Assembly (NCBI GenBank): GCA_051004015.1 | Contig: JBPCKT010000150.1 | Span: forward strand, 62,001 to 126,000 | Reading direction: 5' to 3' | Source of the DNA: SXOA01 sp051004015 | GTDB taxonomy: Bacteria; Planctomycetota; Planctomycetia; Pirellulales; Pirellulaceae | DNA: 64,000 bases | Shown here: positions 15,256 to 23,520 of the stretch, one piece after another | Layout of the letters: each line of letters starts with the position of its first letter | How positions within the stretch are numbered: the first letter of the stretch is position 1 | Notes under the pieces: model-generated | What the model was told of the DNA's origin: nothing | Seen by the model: only the letters and a program-made list of their open reading frames with translations | Database searches by the model: none | Translations under genes and position numbers: made by a program

Positions 15256-16374
15256 CTAGTACGACCCGCCGGTGATCAGTCCATAGGCGACCGCGCTCGG
15301 GGTATAGAGCACGGGGATGCCATTGAAGACCGCGCTGAGGTTCCAGCCGCTGGGGTCGTGCGTTGGATAGGCGAACGGATAGAAGCCGAACCGTTCGGCT
15401 TTCACGCCGCCGGGCCCTTCGGTGACGACTTCGCTCCCTTCCAGGTACTGCACCCAGCGGGCGGAGGGTTGCGGCAGGAAAACGGCGTGGGTATCCGGGA
15501 CCAGCTTGGTGAAGACCTCGCTGGAGCCGTTCCAGATTTCCAGTCCGTAGTCCACGATGTGAAACGTGACCCAGGGGATTGCCCGCAGGATGGCGGAGAA
15601 TTCCCCGTGGCCGACGCGGCGGAGCGATTCGAACACCACGTTCGACGAGCCGCCTTGCGCTTGCACCTTGAGGTTGTTCACGATGTACTGCCAGCCCGTG
15701 CCGGACAGAACAACGTGCGCCAGGCCCATTCCCGTGAGCTGCACCATCGCCGTATTGATGTTCTGCAGGTGCCGGGGAATGTCGGTGCTGGTCGTCGCCC
15801 AATCGGCGTTCAAGATATTGCCGGCACCGAGCATGTTGAGCTGCGTCTTGTTGCCGGCGGGAATCTTGAAGTCGACGACGTCCTCGCCGCCGGAGAATCC
15901 GTGCCGCAGCTCGTCACCATCGTTGGTGTAGGTGTAGGTGCCGCGGAACATGGCAGCGGTCTGGAACTCGATGAGGTTGGTGAACCGCTGGGCGAGATAG
16001 ACTTCCTGATGGGTCAGGTAGTTTTCTCCCTCATGGTCCAGCCGCGAGTCCGGTCCGCCGATGCCGCGGCGATTGAGCAGGTCTTCATCGAGCAAGGGAA
16101 TCGTTTCGGCTGCCCGAGGGAAAGTTCCCGTCTGGTCGCTGACCCTCTGCGCCTTTTGCCGGCTGGAGGCTTGACCGCCGACGCGGGCCGAAGCGACCTT
16201 GCGGGTATTGTTGAAAATGTCCCAGGCGTAGTTGCGGCCCGATTGCCGGCGGACGTTGCCGCTGGAAAGGCCCCACCCCAGAAGTTTCTGGAGCGCGGTC
16301 CCCGGCAGGTCGAGCTGCGAGATTGCCTTGAGGATGGTCTTGGGAGCCAAGACCTGAGCGGTGCTGAGTGACAT
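15256..16374 (-). CDS. Major capsid protein, lambda gpE-like (372 aa)
   Basis: It fits the phage_cap_E-like/HK97-fold major capsid family, judging by length, the N-terminal arm (about 1-60), the segment 'RFTNLIEFQTAAMFRGTYTY' and the C-terminal 'VKAERFGFYPFAYPTHDPSG'. It would form the shell of a phage or gene-transfer-like particle. A GGAGAA Shine-Dalgarno stands before the ATG at 16374. The gene directly follows the decoration-protein gene, as in lambda-like head modules (D then E). It is intact, without stops or frameshifts. Confidence 0.8.
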   Translation of the reverse strand: MSLSTAQVLAPKTILKAISQLDLPGTALQKLLGWGLSSGNVRRQSGRNYAWDIFNNTRKVASARVGGQASSRQKAQRVSDQTGTFPRAAETIPLLDEDLLNRRGIGGPDSRLDHEGENYLTHQEVYLAQRFTNLIEFQTAAMFRGTYTYTNDGDELRHGFSGGEDVVDFKIPAGNKTQLNMLGAGNILNADWATTSTDIPRHLQNINTAMVQLTGMGLAHVVLSGTGWQYIVNNLKVQAQGGSSNVVFESLRRVGHGEFSAILRAIPWVTFHIVDYGLEIWNGSSEVFTKLVPDTHAVFLPQPSARWVQYLEGSEVVTEGPGGVKAERFGFYPFAYPTHDPSGWNLSAVFNGIPVLYTPSAVAYGLITGGSY

Positions 16375-16427
16375 GGTTCTTCTCCGAATTTAAGTGTGTG
16401 AAAAAAAGGAAGTACGTTGCGTTGTTC

Positions 16428-16547
16428 AAGGGGACAGGAGACAGGGAACAGGAAACAGCAGACGGTCGTTGGAGATTCTGATGTCTCCTGCTCCCTGTCT
16501 CCTGTCCCACTTCCCCAGCCCCAAGTCCCCAGCCCCTAGCCCCTGCC
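16428..16547. repeat. GGGGACAGGAGACAGGG inverted repeat plus CCCCAGCCCC tract
   Basis: The left arm GGGGACAGGAGACAGGGAAC (16428 onward) and right arm CTCCCTGTCTCCTGTCCC (about 16489-16508) pair. They are followed by 'cttccccagccccaagtccc' up to the stop of the decoration gene. The same CCCCAGTCCCCAGCCCC text recurs at 17425-17462. Confidence 0.7.
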
Positions 16548-17330
16548 TTACGACACCGTCGCGGTCGTCCCACCGAGGTTGCTGACAATCCAGGCCAGCG
16601 TGTCGGTATCGGTGTACACGCACTCGACGAGGGCGTGGCTGCCGATTTTTTGGCTGGCGGTGGAGAAGGCGACGGACGTGGCGGCGGCACTATTCTTGTG
16701 AATGATGTCGCTGCCACCGGACGAAATGGTCAGGTCGGCATTGGCCATCTGGAAGAACCGGAAGGCCAGGCCGTTCTGCTTGGTCGGCAGAGTGAACGAG
16801 ACCGCTGCCGATGCCAGGAAGAGCAGGCCGTTGTCCGTGGCAGTGACGACGTAGTTGGCCGACTTGCGGTAGATGCCGCGCGGATGCATCAGCACTCCCA
16901 GGCTGGCATTCAGATCGCGGTCGAAGACGAACCGTCCCGCCAGTTGCTGCTTGGCCCGCAAATCGAGGCCCAGCAGCTCGCCTTGCTTGAGAAACCCGTG
17001 AACGAGCATCTGGGTGAAGCGATCGGCAGCCGTGCCGCCGACGAGCATGTTCTGGTGTTTCTCCAGGATGCCCAGGGCAATCTGCCGGCCGTCATTGGCA
17101 TCCCCCTTGTAGGTCTGGGCCTTCCCGGTGGCATCGGCCAGGGCCAGCACATTGCCGCCGCGGACCGTCGTGGTCGGCGTGTTGCCGCTATCGACCGTCG
17201 CGGCGTCGATGGTGATTTTCTTGGTGGCGATGAGGTCCTGGCCATGACGGCCGGCCCACCACACCTGGGTTTCTTCGCCGTCCCGCTGGGTGCCGACGCC
17301 CGGAACATTGCCGGTAGTGAATTCAGACAT
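16548..17330 (-). CDS. Head decoration protein, lambda gpD-like with C-terminal extension (260 aa)
   Basis: It resembles gpD-type head decoration proteins: a cap protein placed on the assembled shell, with 'IALGILEKHQNMLVGGTAAD' and 'LVHGFLKQGELLGL' in the core (about 50-150). The C-terminal 110 residues ('VVTATDNGLLFLASAAVSFT', 'HALVECVYTDTDTLAWIVSN') look like a separate beta-rich domain, as often seen on phage surface proteins. It is longer than lambda gpD (about 110 aa). A strong AAGGAG Shine-Dalgarno sets the start at 17330. Confidence 0.72.
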   Translation of the reverse strand: MSEFTTGNVPGVGTQRDGEETQVWWAGRHGQDLIATKKITIDAATVDSGNTPTTTVRGGNVLALADATGKAQTYKGDANDGRQIALGILEKHQNMLVGGTAADRFTQMLVHGFLKQGELLGLDLRAKQQLAGRFVFDRDLNASLGVLMHPRGIYRKSANYVVTATDNGLLFLASAAVSFTLPTKQNGLAFRFFQMANADLTISSGGSDIIHKNSAAATSVAFSTASQKIGSHALVECVYTDTDTLAWIVSNLGGTTATVS

Positions 17331-17424
17331 GGGTAACTCCTTGTGAAAATGGAAATGAAACTGGTTTGGATAACTCGTGGGGCTCGGGGTTCGGGTCTCG
17401 GAACTCGGGTGGAATTGTGGTGCT

Positions 17425-17462
17425 TGCCTTTCCCCAGTCCCCAGCCCCTAGCCCCCAGCCCC
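17425..17462. repeat. CCCCAGTCCCCAGCCCCTAG repeat
   Basis: A C-rich tract with several copies of CCCCAG and CCCCTAG fills the end of the gap between the scaffold-like gene and the decoration gene. It matches the tract at 16513-16547, showing a family of intergenic repeats. Confidence 0.6.
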
Positions 17463-17467
17463 GTCTT

Positions 17468-17962
17468 TTAGCTCTGCCCCCCAAACGCACTCCGCGAAAG
17501 CTGCTCGCGGGCGATGCGCTCGGCCTGATCGTCGGTCATCTGGTTCGCGTCCCCGGTGAAGAAGACGTCGCCGGCAGGATGCTCCGGCTGCGCGAGCGAA
17601 GTGGCATCTAGCCGCAGTTGCGGTGGAATGGACTCTTCGAGGATTGCCAGGGCGTCTGCGGCCCGGATGAGCGGCTGCGAATCGGTCGCGGCCGGCGTGG
17701 AATCGCCTTCGAGCAGCGCCGACAGCCGGTCCCGCATGCCGCGGGAGAGGCTGCTGGAATGGCGAATCCGCTCGCTGAGCTTGTGGCGTTCCGCGGCCGC
17801 TTGAGTGTCGATTTCACTGGCTTGGGAAGGTGCCGGCTCCGCGCCGTCGAAACTGGGCTCACCCAGTCTCTCCGCCGGGGCAACGTCAGTCGCCGCTTCG
17901 GCCGGCAGTGGCGGCTGGTCCGGGCGGACCTCGGTAGTGGTGGGTTCAAGCGTGGTGATCAT
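17468..17962 (-). CDS. Scaffold-like phage head protein (164 aa)
   Basis: This is a small, acidic, Ala/Pro/Glu-rich protein with a helical central part ('AAAERHKLSERIRHSSSLSR') and a C-terminus 'DDQAERIAREQLSRSAFGG'. No domain is recognised. Its position before the decoration and capsid genes is where head scaffold or scaffold/protease C-terminal parts lie, and the composition fits a scaffold. No Ser protease motif is visible. The ATG at 17962 has an AGGAG Shine-Dalgarno; a longer reading (to 18013) does not. Function is inferred from context only. Confidence 0.5.
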   Translation of the reverse strand: MITTLEPTTTEVRPDQPPLPAEAATDVAPAERLGEPSFDGAEPAPSQASEIDTQAAAERHKLSERIRHSSSLSRGMRDRLSALLEGDSTPAATDSQPLIRAADALAILEESIPPQLRLDATSLAQPEHPAGDVFFTGDANQMTDDQAERIAREQLSRSAFGGQS

Positions 17963-18287
17963 GTGCAGATGCTCCTGAAAAGAGAAATGTGCGTGACGTA
18001 TTCGCGTCGTCATCGTGTGTAACTATTCACGAAATAGGTTGTCACAGTCAAGTACTACAACATAAGATTTATCAAAATAGTTGCAAGCGAGTACGGCGTA
18101 ACGGTTTGCGAAGAGCGAAATTGACGTAAGTCCAATAGTGAACAGATGAGTCTTTACCGCGGGTGGGCGCCGCCGGGGCTTTTTGGGGCTCGGGAAGCCA
18201 AAATCGGGGCCGCCCACCGGCCCGGATGTTTCCCGCTGTTTTCCGACTAGAATGAGTCCGCCAACCCTTTTTCCGCGAGACTCCACC
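17963..18287. other. 325-base divergent gap between head module and dacB
   Basis: There is no gene. It should hold promoters for the head module (minus) and dacB (plus). A candidate minus-strand promoter is listed separately. Confidence 0.6.
18022..18051 (-). promoter_or_regulatory. Candidate sigma-70-type promoter for the phage head genes
   Basis: On the minus strand TTGACT (18046-18051) is followed after 18 bases by AATAGT (18022-18027), about 60 bases before the ATG of the scaffold-like gene. The -35 is good, the -10 only fair. It is a prediction from sequence match alone. Confidence 0.35.
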
Positions 18288-19877
18288 ATGAGCTGTTCCC
18301 GTTATCTGTTCCATGTCGCCTTCGGATGCGTCGCCTGGCTGCTGTGTACGGCCGATTTGCCGCTGCTTGCCGAGGACAAGCCTGACGCCCAGCAAGACCC
18401 GCTGGCCGCGAAGATTCACGAGCTGACGCGGGCCCCGCATTACCGGCACGCTCACTGGGGCCTGCTGTTCCTCGACCTCAAGTCGGGCGAGGTCCTTTAC
18501 CAGGAGAACGCCGACAAGCTCTTCGCCCCGGCTTCGGTGACGAAGTGCTATACCGTCGCCACTGCGCTCGATGCGCTCGGAGCGGATTACCGCTTCCGCA
18601 CGCCGGTCTATCGCCGGGGCGAAGTGAACGAAGCGGGAGAGCTCAACGGAGATTTAATCCTGGTGGCGAGCGGCGACCTGACGATGGGTGGACGGACAAC
18701 GGAGAAGGGGAAGATTGCCTTCACGAACTCCGACCACACTTATGCCACGTTCAGCGAAGACGCCGCCCTCACGCCGCAAGACCCGCTCGCCGGCCTGAAT
18801 GAAATCGCCCGCCAAATCGCGGCTGCGGGAATCAAGAAAGTGAGCGGCAACTTGCTGATCGATGATCGGCTCTTTGAACACGCCGAAGGGAGCGGGAGCG
18901 GGCCGGGGAACCTGACGCCCATCATCGTCAACGACAACGTCCTCGATTTTCTCATCGAGCCGACGGAACCCGGCCAGCCGGCGAAGGTCACGGTCCGGCC
19001 CCAGACCGGCCTCTACGACATCCAGCTCGACATGCAGACCGTGGAATCCGGCGGCAAGGTGGAAACCTGGATCCGCGTTGAAAACAACAAGCTGACGCTC
19101 CGCGGCAAGATTCCCGCCGGCCGTGCCCCGCTGGTGCGAATCTATGAAGTTCCCGATCCGGCCGGCTGGGCGCGGTCGCTCCTCATCGAGGCCCTGGAGC
19201 GAGCGGGCGTGGAAGTCTCCGCGGGGATTGCCATCCGGCATCCCGAGGTCAAATTGCCCTCCAAGGAAGATATCGAGAAGCTCACCCGCGTCGCGCAGCT
19301 CGAATCACCACCGTTTTCCGAGAACGCCCGGCTGGTCCTGAAAGTCAGCCACAACCTCCACGCCAGCACCCTGCCGCTCATCGTCGCTGCCCATAACGGC
19401 AAACGGACGTTGGCGGATGGGCTTACTCTGGAACGGGCCTTCCTGCAAAAAGCCGGCGTCGAAGCGGACGCCATCTCTTTCGGCGGCGGAGCGGGCGGCT
19501 CGCGGGCGGACTACGTCACTCCCAAAGCAACCGTCGAGTTGCTCGTTGCCATGACCGCCCGCAAGGATTTCGCGCTCTACGAACGGGCCATGCCTTCGCT
19601 GGGCGTGGACGGCACGCTGGCCAAGAGCATCCGCCAAGACAGTCCGGCCCGAGACAAGGTCCATGCCAAAACGGGCACGCTCCTGTGGGACGACCTGCTG
19701 CAAGGCAACTCGCTCCTCACCAGCAAGGCCCTCGCCGGCTACATGACCACCGCCAAGGGCCGCAAGCTCGCCTTCGCCGCCTTCGTCAACGGCGTCCATC
19801 TCCGGGATGGCATCGACACCAAGAAGATCGGTGGAGATTTGGGGAAGCTGGCGGAGATTGTGTATCTGGAACAATAG
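18288..19877 (+). CDS. dacB: D-alanyl-D-alanine carboxypeptidase/endopeptidase, PBP4 type (529 aa)
   Basis: This is an S13-family periplasmic penicillin-binding protein that trims or cleaves peptidoglycan peptide cross-links. A signal peptide covers about 1-28 ('YLFHVAFGCVAWLLCTADL'). The catalytic motifs are SVTK at 83-86, SHN at 354-356 and KTG at 461-463, with the large inserted domain between the first two that is typical of PBP4. I chose the ATG at 18288 because it begins the signal peptide; the frame is open further upstream. It is convergent with sucB, with only 8 bases between the stops. All active-site residues are present. Confidence 0.93.
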   Translation: MSCSRYLFHVAFGCVAWLLCTADLPLLAEDKPDAQQDPLAAKIHELTRAPHYRHAHWGLLFLDLKSGEVLYQENADKLFAPASVTKCYTVATALDALGADYRFRTPVYRRGEVNEAGELNGDLILVASGDLTMGGRTTEKGKIAFTNSDHTYATFSEDAALTPQDPLAGLNEIARQIAAAGIKKVSGNLLIDDRLFEHAEGSGSGPGNLTPIIVNDNVLDFLIEPTEPGQPAKVTVRPQTGLYDIQLDMQTVESGGKVETWIRVENNKLTLRGKIPAGRAPLVRIYEVPDPAGWARSLLIEALERAGVEVSAGIAIRHPEVKLPSKEDIEKLTRVAQLESPPFSENARLVLKVSHNLHASTLPLIVAAHNGKRTLADGLTLERAFLQKAGVEADAISFGGGAGGSRADYVTPKATVELLVAMTARKDFALYERAMPSLGVDGTLAKSIRQDSPARDKVHAKTGTLLWDDLLQGNSLLTSKALAGYMTTAKGRKLAFAAFVNGVHLRDGIDTKKIGGDLGKLAEIVYLEQ

Positions 19878-19885
19878 CGAATCAA

Positions 19886-21187
19886 TCATACCTCCACGAG
19901 CATCCTCGCCGGCTCTTCAATGGCCTCTTTGATTCGTCGCAGGAAAAGGACCGCCTGGCGGCCATCAATCAGGCGATGGTCGTAAGTGAGGGCGACGTAC
20001 ATCATGGGGGCCAGGACAATCTGGCCGGCACGGCCGATCGGGCGCTCCTGGATGGAGTGCATGCCCAGCACGCCACTTTGCGGCGGGTTCACAATCGGCG
20101 TGGAGAGCAGCGAGCCGAAGACGCCGCCGTTGGTGAGGGTGAACGTGCCGCCGGTCAGCTCGTGGGGCTGCAGCTTGTTCTCTTCGGCCCGCCTGGCGAA
20201 ATCGGCGATGGCCTGCTCCGTTTCCGCAAAGCTCAGCCACTGGGCGTCCTTCAGCACCGGCACCACGAGCCCCTTGGTGGCTCCGATGGCGACGCCGATG
20301 TGGTAAACATGATGATAGACCACCTGGTCCTCGCCCCGGATTTCCGCATTGATCTCCGGGAACTGGCGGAGGGCGTCGATAGCGGCCTTCACGAAGAACG
20401 ACATGAACCCGAGCTTGATGCCGTAGCGTTTGGTAAACCGTTCGCCGTGCTCCTTGCGTAGAGCGATGACGGCAGACATATCAATCTCGTTGAAGGTCGT
20501 TAGTAAGGCGGCGGTATGCTGGGCCTCCACTAGGCGCTGCGCGATGCGGCGGCGGATAAGACTCATTCGGCGGACATCTTCGGCGGGCACTTCGCTTGGG
20601 CCCTCCTCGGAAGGGGCCGCGACGAGCTCTTTTGATTCGGTCGTTGATTTTTCCTTAGTCGGAGACTGGTCCGAAGGCTCGGCCTGCTCCCCATGTTCCA
20701 CGTGCCGGAGGACGTCTTCGCGGCGGAGACGTTCGCCGGAGGCTTCGACATCCTTGGGCGAGAGATGGTGCTCGCGAAGGGCGCGGCGGGCGGAGGGGGT
20801 GATGGGAAGCGATTGGTCTTTGGCGACAGGTTCCGTGACCGGCGGCACGGGGCTCTCTTCCTGCGACTTAACTTTTGTTTCAGGCGGCGACTTTGGCTTT
20901 GTCTCCGCCTTCGGTTTCGCTTCCGCCTTCGCGTCCCCAGGCTTTCCGTTTCCTTCCTGGATGTACCCGATGACTTCCCCGACCGAGACAGTTTCCCCGT
21001 CTTGTTTCAGAATCTTCTCCAGCACGCCCGAACGGGGAGCAGGGACCTCCAGCGAGGCCTTGTCGGTTTCCAGTTCAACGACGCTCTGGTCTTCCTCGAC
21101 CGAGTCGCCCGCCTTCTTCAGCCAGCGACCGATTTGGACTTCCTGAACCGATTCGCCGACGGCGGGTATTTTGAGCTCGATGGGCAT
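19886..21187 (-). CDS. sucB: 2-oxoglutarate dehydrogenase E2, dihydrolipoyl succinyltransferase (433 aa)
   Basis: This is the core of the 2-oxoglutarate dehydrogenase complex: it transfers the succinyl group from lipoate to CoA in the TCA cycle. One N-terminal lipoyl domain is present with lipoyl-Lys K43 ('ETDKASLEV'). A Pro/Lys/Glu-rich linker follows (about 80-125). A peripheral subunit-binding domain lies at about 129-165 ('TPSARRALREHHLSPKDVEA'). The acyltransferase domain has the catalytic 'DHRLIDG' (H404, D408). No E1 or E3 gene is next to it in the window. Against acetyltransferase E2s, the short single-lipoyl form and N-terminus fit SucB better. Confidence 0.92.
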   Translation of the reverse strand: MPIELKIPAVGESVQEVQIGRWLKKAGDSVEEDQSVVELETDKASLEVPAPRSGVLEKILKQDGETVSVGEVIGYIQEGNGKPGDAKAEAKPKAETKPKSPPETKVKSQEESPVPPVTEPVAKDQSLPITPSARRALREHHLSPKDVEASGERLRREDVLRHVEHGEQAEPSDQSPTKEKSTTESKELVAAPSEEGPSEVPAEDVRRMSLIRRRIAQRLVEAQHTAALLTTFNEIDMSAVIALRKEHGERFTKRYGIKLGFMSFFVKAAIDALRQFPEINAEIRGEDQVVYHHVYHIGVAIGATKGLVVPVLKDAQWLSFAETEQAIADFARRAEENKLQPHELTGGTFTLTNGGVFGSLLSTPIVNPPQSGVLGMHSIQERPIGRAGQIVLAPMMYVALTYDHRLIDGRQAVLFLRRIKEAIEEPARMLVEV

Positions 21188-22182
21188 CTGCTGCTGTAGG
21201 ATTGGGTGAAACGCCCACGTCTCTTCCGCGGGTGTGTTTGGTGAAGCGGAGTGATTATCTCCATTGATTTTACTTTACTTGCTTAGCCCGCTGTCAGTGC
21301 TGGCAAGGATCAGAAAGCGGCGAATTCGATGAAAAACTCGCGGGCTTGCTGGCAGGGGGTGGTTACGAGGTTATGAGGATTCTGGCCGCCTTGGCACCGC
21401 TCTCGGTTCTGCTGCCGCACGAGATCTTGCGGTCGTCAGCAGATTTGGCGGAAAACGAATCTCGCCGACACTTCGTTTTTCATCGCGGAATCCGTCCGGA
21501 TCGACACGCCGAGAGGGGCGATTCCCCGGCTGCAAAAAGCGGCGAAGCCGCGCGCGAGGGCCAGGGACGACATGTTCCTTGACATTGTGGTCGTAAGGGA
21601 AGAATCCATTCCATTAGATGCCGTTTCATTGGGCGAAATACTTTGATAAACAGGTTATGAAACTCCTGATGAACCCTGGAAAGGCTGTATCAAACAACAG
21701 CTTGAATGAATCGGGAGATGTCGATGTCATGACGCGGAAGCGTTTTGGGGGAAATGAGTTGCGGCAATCCGCGGAGGAGGAAGCGGGGGAAAAAAGTGAC
21801 GTTGAAATGCGTAGAAGGGTCACAGATCGGCCGCTTATAAGCTGAAGCGAAGCCGGAGGTGGTTGGAGGCCGTTAAGGGCGGACCACTATCACGACGCAC
21901 TAGCAAGAAAGGTCATTGCCTGCCAAGACTGGCGCTTCGGTTTCGTGGAAGGGATCGAAGTCGGTGCTAGCATCGGCGAACGTCCCTCCAGCTTTCCCTC
22001 TGGGGAATTTCTTCCGCAGGCGGTAAAGTCTGCGCAAGTATCAAGATTGATGCAGGCGGAACCGATAACAGAGGGGCGGGATGGGCCGCGCACGCTGCGC
22101 TGATGGTATTGGCGCATGGTGGGAGGGTTGGAGAGAAATGGGCAGGCTGGAAGCCTGCCCCACATTACGGGAAGGACCCCGC
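21188..22182. other. 995-base gap without a recognised gene
   Basis: This is the longest gap in the window. Several open frames of 60-90 codons exist on both strands, but none has a recognisable protein pattern or a start with good signals. A small hairpin (GCGGC-GAA-GCCGC, 21539-21551) and the dispersed hairpin at 22140-22160 are present. It probably contains the sucB promoter (right after 21187) and the promoter of the 22183 gene. It could include a decayed gene. Confidence 0.5.
22140..22160. repeat. GGGCAGGCT-GGA-AGCCTGCCC hairpin
   Basis: A perfect 9-bp stem with a 3-base loop lies 22 bases before the start codon of the next gene. It is one copy of the family also present at 8454-8517, 29372-29396 and 60903-60927. 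It could also influence mRNA structure in the 5' leader. Confidence 0.75.
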
Positions 22183-23520
22183 ATGACGACCTCTTTGCAA
22201 ACGGATCCCCGCCGCACCGCGCGGGATGCCTTCCGCAAGCCGGGCCGGCCGCCGCTGGAAATGCCGGTCCTGTTCCAATTGGCGGATCTGAGCCTGCAGC
22301 ACGTCAAGGTTGCGCCGCCGAGCCCGCCGGTGCCTGCCGTTGCTGCGGCACCGATTGCCGAGCCAGTCATTGCTGCTCCCCCCACGCCGATGGTGGAGTT
22401 GGCACAGGTGAAAGTTCCGCAGGAGGTTGAGGCGCCGCCGGAAGAAGCTCAAACGACTGCTGCGGCAGCGGCTGAATCGCCGGTATTGGAAGCCGCGAAA
22501 GCGGAACCGCGGCCGGAGGCGGTCATTTCCCAGGCGATAACGGAAGCCGCCTCGCCCGCTGTCTCCATAGACATTGAATTGCGGGCTGAAGCTCCAACTC
22601 CAAAAGCGGAGGAGCCATCGGCCGAGATCGCAGCAACACCAACCGCGGTGAGTGAAACGAGCGTGACGGACGTCACTCCCCCGACGGAAGCGACCGCGCC
22701 TTCGCCACGCGACAGAACAGAGCAGCGGACCAAGAGCCGGCAGCCGGTTTCCGGACACAGCAACTGGATGCGGACGCACGGCAAATACATTGCGGTCGTC
22801 TTTGTGTTCGCCCTGATCGGGACCATCTATCTGGCCCAGAATGGGGATGAGCCGCCGCCGGCCAATCCGAATGCGGCCTCACGCACGAATGCCGAGGCTG
22901 AGGCCAAGACGTCGAGCGAGAGCGAAACCAAAGTCACCGACGCACACGCGGCCAAGGAGTCGGTTCCGATCGCCCATCACAATCATTCGCCCTCGCTCCT
23001 GGATGAAACGAGCCCCGCCGCTGGAAATCCTGCCGCGGAAACCCAGGCTCAATTACATGCTCCAGGGAGCAGCCACACGATCAAGGAACCCGCGCAGCCC
23101 ACGGAGATTGCCGATTCCAAATCACTCTTCCCCTGGAAAGAAGCGGGAGATGCGCGGATCGCGTCGAAGCCAGAAGATGGAAGGGCGAAACCGCAAGCGG
23201 AGTCCAAGTTGAAAGGGCCAAACGCGGAGGTCCGAGAAGAAGCTTACGTAGGCGAGTCGCCGGGCGAGGAAGCTCCGAGCATTTATGGTCCGCCCACTCG
23301 CCGGGTAGACCCTCCCAGCGAACAACCCAGAGACATGGGACCGCCACCAAACGCCCCATCCGGCTACCCGGCTGCCGACCAGAACCGCTACCGCGAATTT
23401 GAGCCGCCACCAAGCCGATCAGCCACCCCTGCTTCCTACCAGCCGGGCACTCAGAACATTGCCCCCCCATCCCGAACCAGCGGACCCCGATATGAGCGCA
23501 CTGGATCAGGCCTTTATTAA
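22183..23520 (+). CDS. Single-pass membrane protein with long disordered regions (445 aa)
   Basis: A 200-residue Ala/Pro/Glu-rich cytoplasmic part is followed by one membrane helix ('YIAVVFVFALIGTIYLA', about 203-219). The charged, Pro-rich extracytoplasmic half of about 225 residues ends in Pro/Arg/Tyr-rich text. No domain is recognised. The ATG at 22183 has a GGAAGGA Shine-Dalgarno; the open frame upstream contains a dispersed repeat. Its end overlaps the start of the CpsD-like gene by 29 bases, so the two are co-expressed. By context it could be the membrane anchor or activator that polysaccharide tyrosine kinases need, but the Wzz fold is not visible. Confidence 0.6.
   Translation: MTTSLQTDPRRTARDAFRKPGRPPLEMPVLFQLADLSLQHVKVAPPSPPVPAVAAAPIAEPVIAAPPTPMVELAQVKVPQEVEAPPEEAQTTAAAAAESPVLEAAKAEPRPEAVISQAITEAASPAVSIDIELRAEAPTPKAEEPSAEIAATPTAVSETSVTDVTPPTEATAPSPRDRTEQRTKSRQPVSGHSNWMRTHGKYIAVVFVFALIGTIYLAQNGDEPPPANPNAASRTNAEAEAKTSSESETKVTDAHAAKESVPIAHHNHSPSLLDETSPAAGNPAAETQAQLHAPGSSHTIKEPAQPTEIADSKSLFPWKEAGDARIASKPEDGRAKPQAESKLKGPNAEVREEAYVGESPGEEAPSIYGPPTRRVDPPSEQPRDMGPPPNAPSGYPAADQNRYREFEPPPSRSATPASYQPGTQNIAPPSRTSGPRYERTGSGLY

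Noticed and set aside
21346..21582. 78-codon plus-strand frame in the same gap
   Set aside because: The composition is mixed, its end runs through a small hairpin and it has no recognisable motif.
21618..21845. 75-codon plus-strand frame in the large gap after sucB
   Set aside because: It has no start signal, no domain and no support from neighbours; it is treated as chance.
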